DNA of 64,000 nt from Ascoidea rubescens DSM 1968 (Eukaryota > Ascomycota > Saccharomycetes > Ascoideales > Ascoideaceae): positions 248,001 through 312,000 of the forward strand of contig NW_017962919.1 in the NCBI RefSeq assembly GCF_001661345.1, read 5' to 3'. Both the position numbers and the translations under genes were made by a program. Positions 45,205-55,208 of this stretch are shown piece after piece (the stretch's first letter is position 1; each line of letters begins with the position of its first letter). The notes under the pieces are model-generated. The model searched no databases. It had not been told where the DNA came from and saw only the letters and a list, made by a program, of their open reading frames with translations.

Positions 45205-46431
45205 TTATAATAATATGCATCCAAGTAAGATGGCTAATAAAAGAGTTGTAAGAAACATTAGAATATTTTGAAAAGCTTTGAATGAATTTATTGGTCTAAA
45301 GCCATTACTTGTAACACTTGATTTGTTGAGCAAAGAATAGTAATAATTGTTATTGTCAATTTTGTTTTCGTTTACAGTATCAGTAAAGGAATCTTGAAAC
45401 AAGACATTTTCATTATAAGACAACGCAGTGGATTTAGTATAAGATTGCTTTGATGCTGATTCTGAAGTGTTTTCAATTTTTTCTAAATTTGCTTTTAAAT
45501 TGTGTGAGAATTCAGTAAAGTTGTGGAAATTATTTTTGAGATGGTTTAATTTTTGTTGGTATAATTGACTTTCATCAATTGAATCAAGATCATTTAAAGG
45601 ATAGAAATCGAAATTTGATTTTTCTAATAAACTTAAGAAAGAGTTTTCATTTGAGACTGAATTTTGGGTAGATGATTTCAAAGGACCTCTCTCATATTTT
45701 AGCAATTCTTCGAAATAAGTTGAGATGATATGTTGATCATCATTGAAGATGTTGTAGGGGGAGACTTTGTTTAAATCGTGGTGGTTTGAGGTGTTGCTTG
45801 TGATGAGGATATCATGTAAATCCAAGTCTGAAGGTTGAGCTTGAATTGGAATGTTATTTACAGGTGTTTTTTGATAATGAGATGTGTTCTTTATGTTGAA
45901 AGTCTTTTTGAAGGATTTGATTTCCTTTAGTAGCTTTTTATCAATGTTATTTGAGTTGGAGTTTTTGCTTAAATTTGGATGAGAAGGTAATAAATGGTGA
46001 GAGTATTTAATTGAGGATAAAGATAAATCGAAATTTAGTAGGAAGGGATTCTTTTCACATTGCAGTCTCATTGATTTGTAGGAGGATAGATCATAAGTGG
46101 AACAGTATTTCAAGCATTCAGATAGAACAGAACCGATGTAGTAGCATTTGCAGATTGAGTTATTGGGAGAGCATATTCGGTAGTTTTTCTTTGATTTATT
46201 TAAGCAGGAAATGTGTAAGATTGAGTTGCAAACAGGATTGATATTTAGAAAGACATCGTTTTTTTCATGATTTAGAACAGTGAATGGTTCGTTTTTGAAT
46301 TGGTTGACAGATTTTGAGATTGAGTGGATGAATTTTTTGTTTGTTGATGTAGGTGTTTCTTGGGAGATGGAAAGGGATATGTTTAGAGAAAGATAAAGCA
46401 AGAGAAACGAAAGGATATTTCTGGGATACAT
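45205..46431 (-). CDS. Secreted Cys-rich surface protein with CFEM-like domain
   Basis: 408 aa. A signal peptide (about residues 1-22, SFLLLYLSLNISLSISQ) leads into a compact module with exactly eight Cys (68, 76, 87, 94, 96, 106, 110, 125). The spacing x10, x6, CxC, x9, x3, x14 fits the fungal CFEM pattern closely; only the first gap (7 instead of 3) is off. The heme-binding Asp before the CxC seems replaced by Asn/Ser. A Ser/Asn-rich spacer follows, then a C-terminal hydrophobic segment (LMFLTTLLLAILLGCILL) typical of a GPI-anchor signal or membrane anchor. CFEM proteins of Candida capture heme at the cell surface. CFEM membership here is my inference from spacing, and the protein could instead be an unrelated wall protein. 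Confidence 0.6.
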   Translation of the reverse strand: MYPRNILSFLLLYLSLNISLSISQETPTSTNKKFIHSISKSVNQFKNEPFTVLNHEKNDVFLNINPVCNSILHISCLNKSKKNYRICSPNNSICKCYYIGSVLSECLKYCSTYDLSSYKSMRLQCEKNPFLLNFDLSLSSIKYSHHLLPSHPNLSKNSNSNNIDKKLLKEIKSFKKTFNIKNTSHYQKTPVNNIPIQAQPSDLDLHDILITSNTSNHHDLNKVSPYNIFNDDQHIISTYFEELLKYERGPLKSSTQNSVSNENSFLSLLEKSNFDFYPLNDLDSIDESQLYQQKLNHLKNNFHNFTEFSHNLKANLEKIENTSESASKQSYTKSTALSYNENVLFQDSFTDTVNENKIDNNNYYYSLLNKSSVTSNGFRPINSFKAFQNILMFLTTLLLAILLGCILL

Positions 46432-47065
46432 TTCAACTATGAGTTATAATCAAAAGATAAGAATATAAGAAAGTGTTAAGGAAGTGCTAAGGAAGTGTTG
46501 ATGAATATGGTGATACGAGTGTATAGAAATAAAGTAGACGAGAGATGGAGATGAAGGAGATGGAGAAGGAAATAGAGATGGAAATGGAGGATGGGAAAAG
46601 AAACTAAATGACACAAAAAGCAGCTCATTCACAATTGGATATCATTTCAAAACTGTTTTGAGATTGTTTCAAGATTGTTTCGAGATCATTTTGAGATGGT
46701 TAAAGGATTATTGATTGATTATGGGTGGATTCGTTATCAGATAAGAAATGGTAAACAATAGAGAGCGGAACCACTGCTGTGGGACGGAAAAGGCGATAAG
46801 AGAAGATTTTATTTGATGAGTACAAAAGAGATCTAGAGAGATCCAAAGAGATCAACAGAGATCTATATAAAAACAGAGAGAGCGCACCTCGAATAGGAGA
46901 GAGCAAATGAAAGAGATATAGCCATCAAAACAAAACAAATAATATTAATATAAGGAAATAAAAACATGAGAGTAAAGGTGAGAGAAAAGATGAGAGAAAA
47001 AACAAGAAAAAAGATAAGAGAAAAAGAAAGTTCATGAGTAAAGGGCAAGGGAAAAGATATGTTGA
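46432..47065. promoter_or_regulatory. Promoter of the CFEM-like gene and 3' end of the CREG gene
   Basis: No gene. Strongly purine-rich on the + strand (pyrimidine-rich in the direction of the CFEM-like gene) with repeated gagat/gaaaa units at 46540-46590 and 46810-47050. A few short open frames are composition artefacts. Confidence 0.5.
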
Positions 47066-47788
47066 TTATTCTAAGAAAAAGGAAGCTAGGGCCTGGATTT
47101 TATAGTTGAAAAAGGACAATTTGGTGTCTTTTTGTTCAGAGATCTCAGTGTCTAACTCATCGTATATGATTTCAGCGTTTCTGTACAAGTCAATTGGAAC
47201 ATCACCAATGTAAGCTCTGTCACCAAAACCACCAACCATGTATATGCTTTCAACGTCAAACTTGACCCAGAAACCTTTGTGGGCAGAGGTGGGGTTTGTT
47301 GGCAACCAAAAGACACTATCCTTGTGTCTTTGAACAAAGCATTTTTCAATTTTGGCAATTTCCAAGGGATCTTCAATTCTAACAAGAGAACCCTTAACAT
47401 TGAGCCTGGGAGAGCCAGCAGTGGATTTGACGATTCCACCCGGGTAGTTTGGGTTGACCGAATTATCAGAGATAGGATGGTCGCCGGTTCTGACAGAAAA
47501 GGAGAGTTTGGTAGAGGGAGAGTTTTTGATGTTTTTCCAGGTAGAGGAGATCTCCAACATAATTAAAGTTGGATCTCCAGAATCTAAACAGTCAGCATAA
47601 TATTCACTAAAGGAGACAGGGAAGCCGTTGGTGTCGACAGAGTTCAAACTCAAGATGGATTCCCTGTGGATCAAGGTTCTGGCAACAGAGGCAGCAGTCT
47701 TGACGTCGTAAGGTCCAGTAGGGGGTTTGAAAGCGAGGACTTGAGCCGCAAGAGCAGACAACAAGACAGAGACAGTGGTGAGCTTCAT
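47066..47788 (-). CDS. Secreted CREG-family (FMN-barrel) protein
   Basis: 240 aa. A signal peptide (residues 1-19, ending QVLA) is followed by a pyridoxamine-phosphate-oxidase-like split barrel of the CREG type. The signature opening is ARTLIHRESILSLNS, then GFPVSFSEYYADC, GDPTLIMLE, a Ser-Val-Arg strand, and FWVKFDVESIYMVGGFGDRAYIG near the end. CREG proteins are secreted or lysosomal glycoproteins with the flavin fold but often no flavin; related split barrels (HugZ) bind heme. The exact role in yeast is unknown to me. The length fits the family (about 220-240 aa). Confidence 0.85.
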   Translation of the reverse strand: MKLTTVSVLLSALAAQVLAFKPPTGPYDVKTAASVARTLIHRESILSLNSVDTNGFPVSFSEYYADCLDSGDPTLIMLEISSTWKNIKNSPSTKLSFSVRTGDHPISDNSVNPNYPGGIVKSTAGSPRLNVKGSLVRIEDPLEIAKIEKCFVQRHKDSVFWLPTNPTSAHKGFWVKFDVESIYMVGGFGDRAYIGDVPIDLYRNAEIIYDELDTEISEQKDTKLSFFNYKIQALASFFLE

Positions 47789-47995
47789 AATAAGCAGTAG
47801 GAAAGGACAGAGGGATAGATAAATCGATAAGGAAAGCAGAACGAAATAGCTTGCTATATAGAAGAATATCTTGCTAGGTACAAGAATGGAAGAAAGTGCA
47901 CTTCCAGAGCAGTCTCTTTATATATCTCAGATCAGCATTGTTGAAAGTGAGGGTGGTGGATAATTGATCGTTGGATGTGCGTTTGTTCGGCAGTA

Positions 47996-48169
47996 CTTAT
48001 CGGACATGTCGCAGATAAGCGTGAAAGTCACGTGCGGTCACATGAGCACAGTCACATGGTCGGTGTTGCATGCACTTCGCACGTGCATTGACACGTGTGC
48101 AGCTGAGTCAGCTGTTGCACGTGTGCTTGACACCAGCGTTGTGGATCTGAGCTTATCACTGCGGATAAG
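47996..48169. promoter_or_regulatory. Four GATAAG sites around the E-box array
   Basis: GATAAG or its complement occurs at 47996-48001, 48014-48019, 48152-48157 and 48164-48169, two on each side of the E-box array. Fungal GATA factors (nitrogen regulators, and iron repressors of the Sfu1/Sre1 type) bind this sequence. Confidence 0.65.
48029..48123. promoter_or_regulatory. E-box array with a Gcn4-type palindrome
   Basis: Four CACGTG sites (48029-48034, 48080-48085, 48092-48097, 48118-48123) and two CACATG (48039-48044, 48053-48058) in 95 bp. Between the last two CACGTG lies CAGCTGAGTCAGCTG (48100-48114), an odd-length palindrome with TGAGTCA (Gcn4/AP-1 site) at its centre, flanked by CAGCTG E-boxes. 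Cbf1 or another bHLH protein and a bZIP protein are likely binders (inference). Confidence 0.75.
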
Positions 48170-48479
48170 GCATTGTAGAGCAGACGCAGCCGCGCTGTGA
48201 TTGGCTGGACTTGCTGGGGTTATCTCGCTGGTTCTTTGTGGGAGGTGTTTACGACCCTTTGATCTGCTCTCACTTCTTCACCAACTGTTTTGATCCACTA
48301 TCTCTGATCCACTGTTTTGACCAGCTCTCTTGATTCTGTTTCCTGTGTTACTGGTGGTCCATTTGTTGGTTGCGCTTTGATTTATAATTCTTCGGTTTGC
48401 CATTCGATATATCTCTCTTTTCCCAGGCTCCTTTGGCTCGCCATCTCTTTTCCATCTTTTTTGGTTTCTTCAGCACAAT

Positions 48480-51400
48480 ATGCTTCCAAGTTATGATAGA
48501 ACTCGTATTTGCAGGGAGTAAGTATATTTCTCTCTTCTCTTCCACCTTTGCTCTCCCTTTTCCTTTTTTTGACCTCTCTCTTGCTACCCAGCTTGTCACT
48601 GCAAACTGCAACCACTAACATCCCCTGAAGGCCAACATCTCCAAGAAAGGGTATCTTCACCTCAAACTCCTCCACCTGGAAAAAACTACGAGGAAAGGCT
48701 GTTCTAGCTGCCACTGCTGCCAACAACGCCTATCTCATTCAGAACGATAAATCTCTATACAAGCATAGACTATCCTCATCTTCTGCCACCTCAAATTCAA
48801 TCTCCCACTCGGTTTCAAACTTGAACTTGAGCCCGTTGTCTAATGACCCAAATATCCTGTCTTCTACTAACACACACACAAATAACAATAACAATAACAA
48901 TAGCAATAACAATAACAATAACAATAACAATAACCACAATGATATTAATGACGACTACGATGACTTGAACCATTTCCATGACTTGGATCTCGATATTGAT
49001 GTCGACAATTTAGACCGGTCTCTATTATATCTTAATGGCAACCTAAACTCAAACTCCATTGAATTTGGTGAAAACGCTGAATTGTATATCGCATACAAAG
49101 ACTCCTTTGAAATTTGGGACTGGTTCCCTAATAATAACGATAACAATAACAATAACAATAACAATAACAATAACAACAACTACTTGGGTGGAACTCTTCA
49201 CTTGATTGCTTCAAAACATATTCAAAACATCGACAAAATCATCTCCATCACTCCAATAGACTCCATCAGATCCTCTTCAACATACAACGTAATCATTTCC
49301 TACTACAAATCAAACCAAAAGAAAAACTTCTTTTTCATTTATTACTCAATTAACTTATGCACCCCCGAAAACTCCTTTAAAAAACTTCTTTCTCTCCCTT
49401 CCTCAAACATCGGCACTCCTCCATACAAAATCAAATCCTCTTTAAACTTCTTTGTAGTCTCTTCGGCTGATGGCTATTTATCCATCTTTGATAAATCTAA
49501 CATCTCTCCTATCTTTTCCCATTCTTTGAAAACAAAGTCCTCTCACAATATTACCCCAATCTTCGACCTTTCTGGTAGATGGTTAGCTTATATTCCCCAA
49601 TTCAATTCTTCTTCCAACTCTTCTCCAAACTCTAATTCTAATTCTAATTCTAATGATCCTTCTAATGAACATAACATCTCTAATGACAATATCTCTCCAT
49701 CTAACCAGCCTAATAACAATCTCGATGATCCAAATTACAACCCCTCCTCCAATGTCTCCTATCTAAATAAGAAATCAATAAACCTAACCTCACTAAGATT
49801 ACCAGACCAATCTCCCCTAATTAATAGAGTCGTAAACAACCTATCATCTGCTGCAATTGATGGCTTTCTAAAGCTTTCTCATTTGAGCTCTTCAAAAATC
49901 AAAAACTACCTCAATGAACCAAACACTCCCTTCATCAGCTCTAACCCACACGCAGCTACCAACACTCCCAACTCTCTCGATCAATCAACAACAATCAAAT
50001 CCTTAGTCAGCAATATCATGAAAAATGATAAATTCAAAAACTCTTCGCCGGATTTCGTAGTCATAATGGACTTGGTATCCAAAATCAACCTCTGCATCTT
50101 CAAACCTTCAAATGGGGTCTCAAATCTTTCTTTATCCCCTTACGACTCTCATTTGGCTACTTGCAACACTAGGGGTGATAATATCTACATTTGGGATCTC
50201 ACAAGAATGCCTCTAGAGGTTTCATTGGTTGCAAAATATAATCGTGGAAAAATATCTGCTTCTATCGACAACATCTTGTGGTCCATTGGTAATTCGGCTT
50301 TAGCCGTCGTCACAAAGAAATCTGGCTCCTTACACTGGTTTTCATCGGATTTCTACAATGATGTTAATAACAACAACATCAAATACTCGAGAAACAATAA
50401 TAGCTGGATTCTATCAAACATCGGCCTATCCAAAATATCCTTGGGCCCCAAAATAGCTGAAATTCCACTGCTTCACAATATCAATAATGAGTCCTTTGGC
50501 TTCCAATTTAGAGACCAAAATATTGAAATCATTAGAAACAATATCCTACAATATGGCCTAATGAAAAGTTGTATATTATCTTTAAACTTATACAAAAACT
50601 CGATTTTTGTTATATCCCCAGATGATGGTTCTATTTCTTGGAAATACCAATTGCCAATTGCTCCAATTCCACAATCTCTCCTACCAGATCATTTGATAAT
50701 TAACAATATTGAAGAAAAACCAAACCAAAATACCATACTCACTGAAAGCAATAATCACATTAATGGCAATGGCATTAACACTCACGATAATACTCACGAT
50801 GATACTGAAAATAGTAGCGAAAATGACACCGAAAGTGAAAATGAAAACGAAAATGATAATAATTATAACCACCTTGATGGTCATTCCAACTTTAATCTTA
50901 ATTCTAATCACCCAAACTCCAACACTCCTAGAAGAAACATCAACAATCAAATTGATTATGATTTCGTTGATCCTTTATCTGAAGTTGAACTAGAAACTTG
51001 TTTTCCATTTGCAGCTTTTCAAAATAACAGAAGATTCCAAATTGGCTATTACAATTTCAACAAAAATATCAAACAAAGCAATGCATTAAATGCTAAAAAT
51101 TACACAAGCAGTCTTTTTTCAATAGTTGAACCATTGGATCCAATCACTGGATTGTACAAACACAATACAGAACCACAAGCCAACAATAACGATTTCCTCA
51201 ACGACAATAGTGATATTGAGGATGCAAAAATGTTCATCAACAACTATAATGTGTTTGGTAATGGGTTTACAGTCGATACGTTGAAGTTTGGAAAAGGGTC
51301 TGGACTACCAGTTTTTAATTCAACCAACAACTGTCATAATACTACTCCTAAGACTAGTGCAAACGATGATGATACTTTTAATGATAATGATAACGAACAT

Positions 51401-51496
51401 AAATATGATGATGATATATATGAAAGTGGAGAGATGGAAGGTCTTGAAAATCTCCGTCGTGCAATGGAAAGTGTTTTGATATTTAATGATGAATAG
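48480..51496 (+). CDS. BCAS3-like beta-propeller protein, two exons
   Basis: Spliced: exon 1 48480-48517, intron 48518-48630, exon 2 48631-51496, predicted 967 aa. The large open frame has no ATG near its start, only a TTG. Upstream, the in-frame stretch encodes non-repetitive protein (SSTWKKLRGKAVLAATAANN) back to a 3' splice site, which defines exon 1. WD-like strands run from about residue 160 (ELYIAYKDSFEIWDW). Later blocks parallel human BCAS3: SGRWLAYIPQF, a helical SSAAIDGFLKLS segment, LSLSPYDSHLATCNTRGDNIYIWDL, and ISASIDNILWSIGNSALAVVTKKSG. BCAS3 (PHAF2) binds phosphoinositides on forming autophagosomes. Orthology is inference. Asn tracts interrupt it at about residues 97-115 and 180-192, and an acidic region lies near 710-740. 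Confidence 0.8.
48518..48630 (+). other. Intron of the BCAS3-like gene
   Basis: 113 bp: donor GTAAGT at 48518, branch site CACTAAC at 48613-48619, acceptor CTGAAG ending at 48630. The junction leaves phase matching between the ATG at 48480 and exon 2; other nearby AGs or ATGs break the frame. Confidence 0.8.
48882..48940. repeat. aat/aac repeat encoding poly-Asn (BCAS3-like gene)
   Basis: Tandem aataac hexamers giving an Asn run with one Ser. A similar run is at 49129-49180. Confidence 0.85.
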
Positions 51497-51900
51497 TTAA
51501 TATAAACCCATTATTTTACTTTTTTTTAAAAATTTATTGTTAATCTTTTTTTTTCTTTTTTTTTTCCTTTTTTAGTTTTCTTCTTTTTTTTTTTTTTCCT
51601 GAAGTGTTTCTTTTGTTTTGTTTTCACAATATCTACTATTGATATTCACTTTTCTAAGTTATAGTTATTTGTTTTCAATTTTTTTGTTTGATAATTGTTC
51701 TTAGTCTCTTACTTTATTTCATACTACTTTTAGTTCAAACATGGTCAAGTTTATGGGAATAATAATACACACATTTAGAAATAAACTCAATCTACAAACT
51801 TGTTTTAGCATAAAGAAAAGAAAAATTTTAAAGGTCAATTATATAGAAAGATATAAAAATATAAGGATAAATAAACAAAACCATCTATTTTTGGTGAATT
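51497..51900. other. T-rich convergent intergenic region
   Basis: Between the 3' ends of the BCAS3-like and AFT-like genes. Poly-T tracts around 51.53-51.60 kb. No gene seen. Confidence 0.5.
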
Positions 51901-52355
51901 CTAATGAATATTAAAGGCATCATGATTGTAATCATTCACGTAAGTTATTACGGGGATTTGGTGTGCTACTATATTGTTATTGCTATTGTTATTATTGTTG
52001 CTGTTATTGTTGTTTGTATTATTTATGATGGGCGAGTTGGATATAATTGGAGAACCTTCGTTACTAGTTAAGAAATTCAAGTCGAACTTTTCATTGGGGT
52101 TCCCGTTAATTTTATTAGTATTCACATTAGTGTTGATATTATCGTTAATAGGCAATGTATTTTGATTGTTCATATTCATCAAGTTGATGTTATTGGCATC
52201 AATATTTAAATTATCCATATTGATGTTTGAAAAGTCCTGATTGAAATCATTGTTGAAAGTTTGATTAAAATCCTTTGTAAAATCACTCATTGAGTACTCC
52301 TTTTCAAACAATCCTCCATTTGGAGTGGTTATATTGTTGTTATTATTGTAGTAGC

Positions 52356-52407
<52 letters not shown>

Positions 52408-54411
52408 GTTATTGTTGAGGTTGATATTTATATTGTCTATATTCATGCTATTGAAATCAATATTACTCTGCATATTATTATCGATATTAATATTATAAGT
52501 TGTGAAATCATGAATAATTTGATCATCAGTATATTGTTCGGGGAATAAGAGTGGACATTCAATATTCATATCTTTCATAATCTGATCAATTAATTCTTCA
52601 TCAGTTGTGTTAACATGTTCATTGAAATTTATAAAAAGATTTCTATTATTATTGGAATTGTTCATGCCATTAGACATGAAATTCGCTTGAACCTGGTTTT
52701 GATTTTGGCTTTGAATTTGAACTTGAACTTGATTTTGGTTTTGAATCTGGTTTTGATTTTGGTTTTGAATCTGGTTTTGAATCTGGTTTTGATGCTGATG
52801 CTGAAGTTGAGATTGATTTTTTGATATTTGAATTTTATTAGAAAACAATTCAGTTATTAAATCATCAATATCACTTTCATTTTTGGGATTTTTGATTTGA
52901 TCATTAATATGAGAAGGTGTACTATTATTATTGTTGTTGTTATTATTATTATTATTGTTATTATTATTATTATTGTTGTTATTATTATTATTTGTGTTGT
53001 TTATATGGTTAACATTTAGATTGTTTTCTTTATTATTATTGTTTATATTATTTATATTGCTTATATGATTGCTATTTACGCTATTTTCTTTAATACTGTC
53101 TATGGTATTAAAGTCAACAAAATTATTGTTGATTATAGAAGAATTGCTATTGTTGTTTTGATGATAATTGTTTGTTGAAAAGGCTGAGTTATTGGAAGAA
53201 GAGGATGAAGAAGAAGAATTTGAGGATGTTGATAGAGATGAGGTTGAGGTAGAAGTGGTGGATAAGGAGTTTGAGGTGAGATATTCATCTTTATCGGAAA
53301 CTACCGGAGAAAAGGGGTCATCTAAGGGATTTAACTTGTATAGGGATTGGTTGTTGATATTACTACAATTGTTTATATTATTATTATTGTTAATATTATT
53401 GGTATTGAAGAGATTATTATTGGGACTGCTATTGTTGTTAGCATCAATAGTATTGGTGTTATTGTTATTGTTATTGTTATTGTTATTGTTATTGTTATTA
53501 GTGTTATTATGAGAGTTAAATTGAGAATAATTTTCATTAATTATTATTGGAAAGTTTGATTGTTGTTGGTTGTTATTGGGGATATTATTTAGATTAATAT
53601 TGTTGATACTATTGAAATTATTATTAGGAGTATTAGAATTATTAATGCTATTGTTTGCGCTGAGAATTTTTAGTTTATTTTTCATCAAGTTATATGTAAG
53701 TTTTGAATTTTCAAGAGCAGCTTCTTCTACGATATGGAATTTGTTTTTGAACAAATTAATATGAATATCGTTGTTAAAGGAAGCAGTATTAAAAGTTTCT
53801 TCGATAGTATTCTGATTCTCTAAAATCAGATTAGAATTATTGGTATTGATAATATCGATTTTAAGATTAGAGTTGTTATTGTTCGAGACGTTGTTAATAG
53901 GGTTATAAACATTATTTAAGTTGGCAAGATTGGGAATACCATTGATGCTGTTTATATTATTAATGTTGTTGGCCAAGTGTGGTTGAATATCGTTTGATAT
54001 TGGGTCCTTTAATGGGTGATTATGGTTGTCATTGACTATAACAATTGACCATTTATTTGCACGAATTGAAAAGTTTGCTCTGATTCTAAAAGGGCAAGAA
54101 TTTGGGTTATTTTTCCTTAGTAATTTTTGTTTTTCCTTTTGAAATTTCTCAACTTGGTTATAGATACCTTTTTTTAGAAGAATTAACTTTTGCTTTTTTG
54201 ATATTCTCTTTTGTCTAATTTTTTTGAAATTAGAGGAATACTGATAACTTTTACACTTGAATACAATCTTAGTATCATCACTTCTTTCGATGACTATAAG
54301 GATGCCCAAGGGAAGTAGTTTTGTTTGTAGCCATGATTTAATTGAGGATCTATCGTCAAACATTGGCTTTTCACTTGTGGGAGAAAATAAGAGGTCTTGA
54401 GCAGTGATCAT
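51901..54411 (-). CDS. AFT1: AFT-type iron-regulon transcription factor, no CDC motif
   Basis: 836 aa. The N-terminal Aft DNA-binding domain (residues about 20-135, WRKY-GCM1 fold) is clear: IKSWLQTKLLPLG, then IVIERSDDTKIVFKCKS, a basic insert, and SCPFRIRANFSIRANKWSIV. The zinc ligands are Cys53, Cys106, His130 and His132 (DNHNH). These match S. cerevisiae Aft1/Aft2, which activate iron-uptake genes through CACCC-core sites. After residue 140 the protein is almost entirely Asn/Ser/Gln low complexity with a few hydrophobic patches (FHIVEEAALENSK; DEELIDQIMKDMNIECPLLFPEQY). In Aft1/Aft2 a Cys-Asp-Cys motif downstream of the domain binds an Fe-S cluster and switches the protein off. I find no CDC anywhere here. 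The assignment to the family is strong; the gene may work differently. Confidence 0.88.
52350..52408. repeat. att repeat encoding poly-Asn in the AFT gene
   Basis: Long nearly pure att run (Asn codon aat on the minus strand). Further Asn runs lie at 52919-52992 and 53455-53512, and a Gln-Asn (cag/aat-type) repeat at about 52690-52810. Confidence 0.88.
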
Positions 54412-55208
54412 GGTTGAATAGGAATTAAAGAAGGTGAGAGAGATTTATTAAACAAAAGTGGAGATAATGAAAGGGGGGGTGAAATAAGATATAGATTTAT
54501 AAGGTATAAATACAGATTTTTGTTTGTTTGAAGGATTAATAGGGAAGAATCAGATTGAAGATGAGTTAATGGTAGAGTAAAAGGATTATAAAGTAGATTA
54601 TTAGTTTCATATAAAATGCAAAAGAGAAAATGGTAGCTTCTTTGGTGGAGATATTTGTATGGGGATTCTTCTTGGTCAGCCTCTTGATCCGTTTCTGGGT
54701 ATTTTTATTTGGTTTCGCTCTGATTGGTCTCTGGTGATTGGTGTTTAGTGTTTTGATGATTTGATCTTTTGATCTTTTGATCAGTTAATCTTTGATCCTT
54801 TAAAGATTTGATCGTGGTTTGGTTTTGAGGGAGGGAAATGAATGAAAAAAAATAAAATGAAAAAATTTGAAAACAGAGGGAAAAGAGAAGTTTATATTAT
54901 TTAAAAGTGAATACAGAGCATTTTAACTTAAAAGGCCGGCGGTTGCACAAGATACGGGGAATCGGTACATGTCTCAAATCCGATATGCTCAAAGCACCCG
55001 CTTGCAGAGGGATATGAGTTTCTTGGCCGGTGTCGGCACGCAGTCTGATTGGCCGGAAAGATCGTTTTGATAATTTTTTATCTTTTCCATCGCAGGGTCA
55101 TCCGCGCGCATGCGGAATTAAGCCAGTGGGACGTGCCGCGCACAAACAGACGCGGATTCAAAAATCTGTCACACAAAAACCCCGCTTTGAGTGGGATAAC
55201 CAGGCGAG
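54412..55208. promoter_or_regulatory. AFT upstream region with a GC-rich patch
   Basis: No gene. The AFT-proximal 500 bp is AT-rich. At about 54930-55180 the base composition jumps to GC-rich, with a small hairpin (ATCGG pairs CCGAT, about 54960-54983), one GCACCC at 54996-55001 resembling the core of an Aft site (one flanking base off consensus), and a CCAAT box (attgg near 55050). It may also hold the 3' end of the neighbouring gene. Confidence 0.4.

Larger units (their letters stand above)
47789..48479. promoter_or_regulatory. Divergent promoter of CREG and BCAS3-like genes
   Basis: About 690 bp between start codons. The core at 47996-48169 is dense in known motif types, listed separately. 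The right part (48.24-48.42 kb) is pyrimidine-rich and probably the leader of the + strand gene. No additional gene seen. Confidence 0.6.

Noticed and set aside
54930-55010. tRNA-like sequence
   Set aside because: tctcaaatccg resembles part of a B box, but no A box or cloverleaf could be found.
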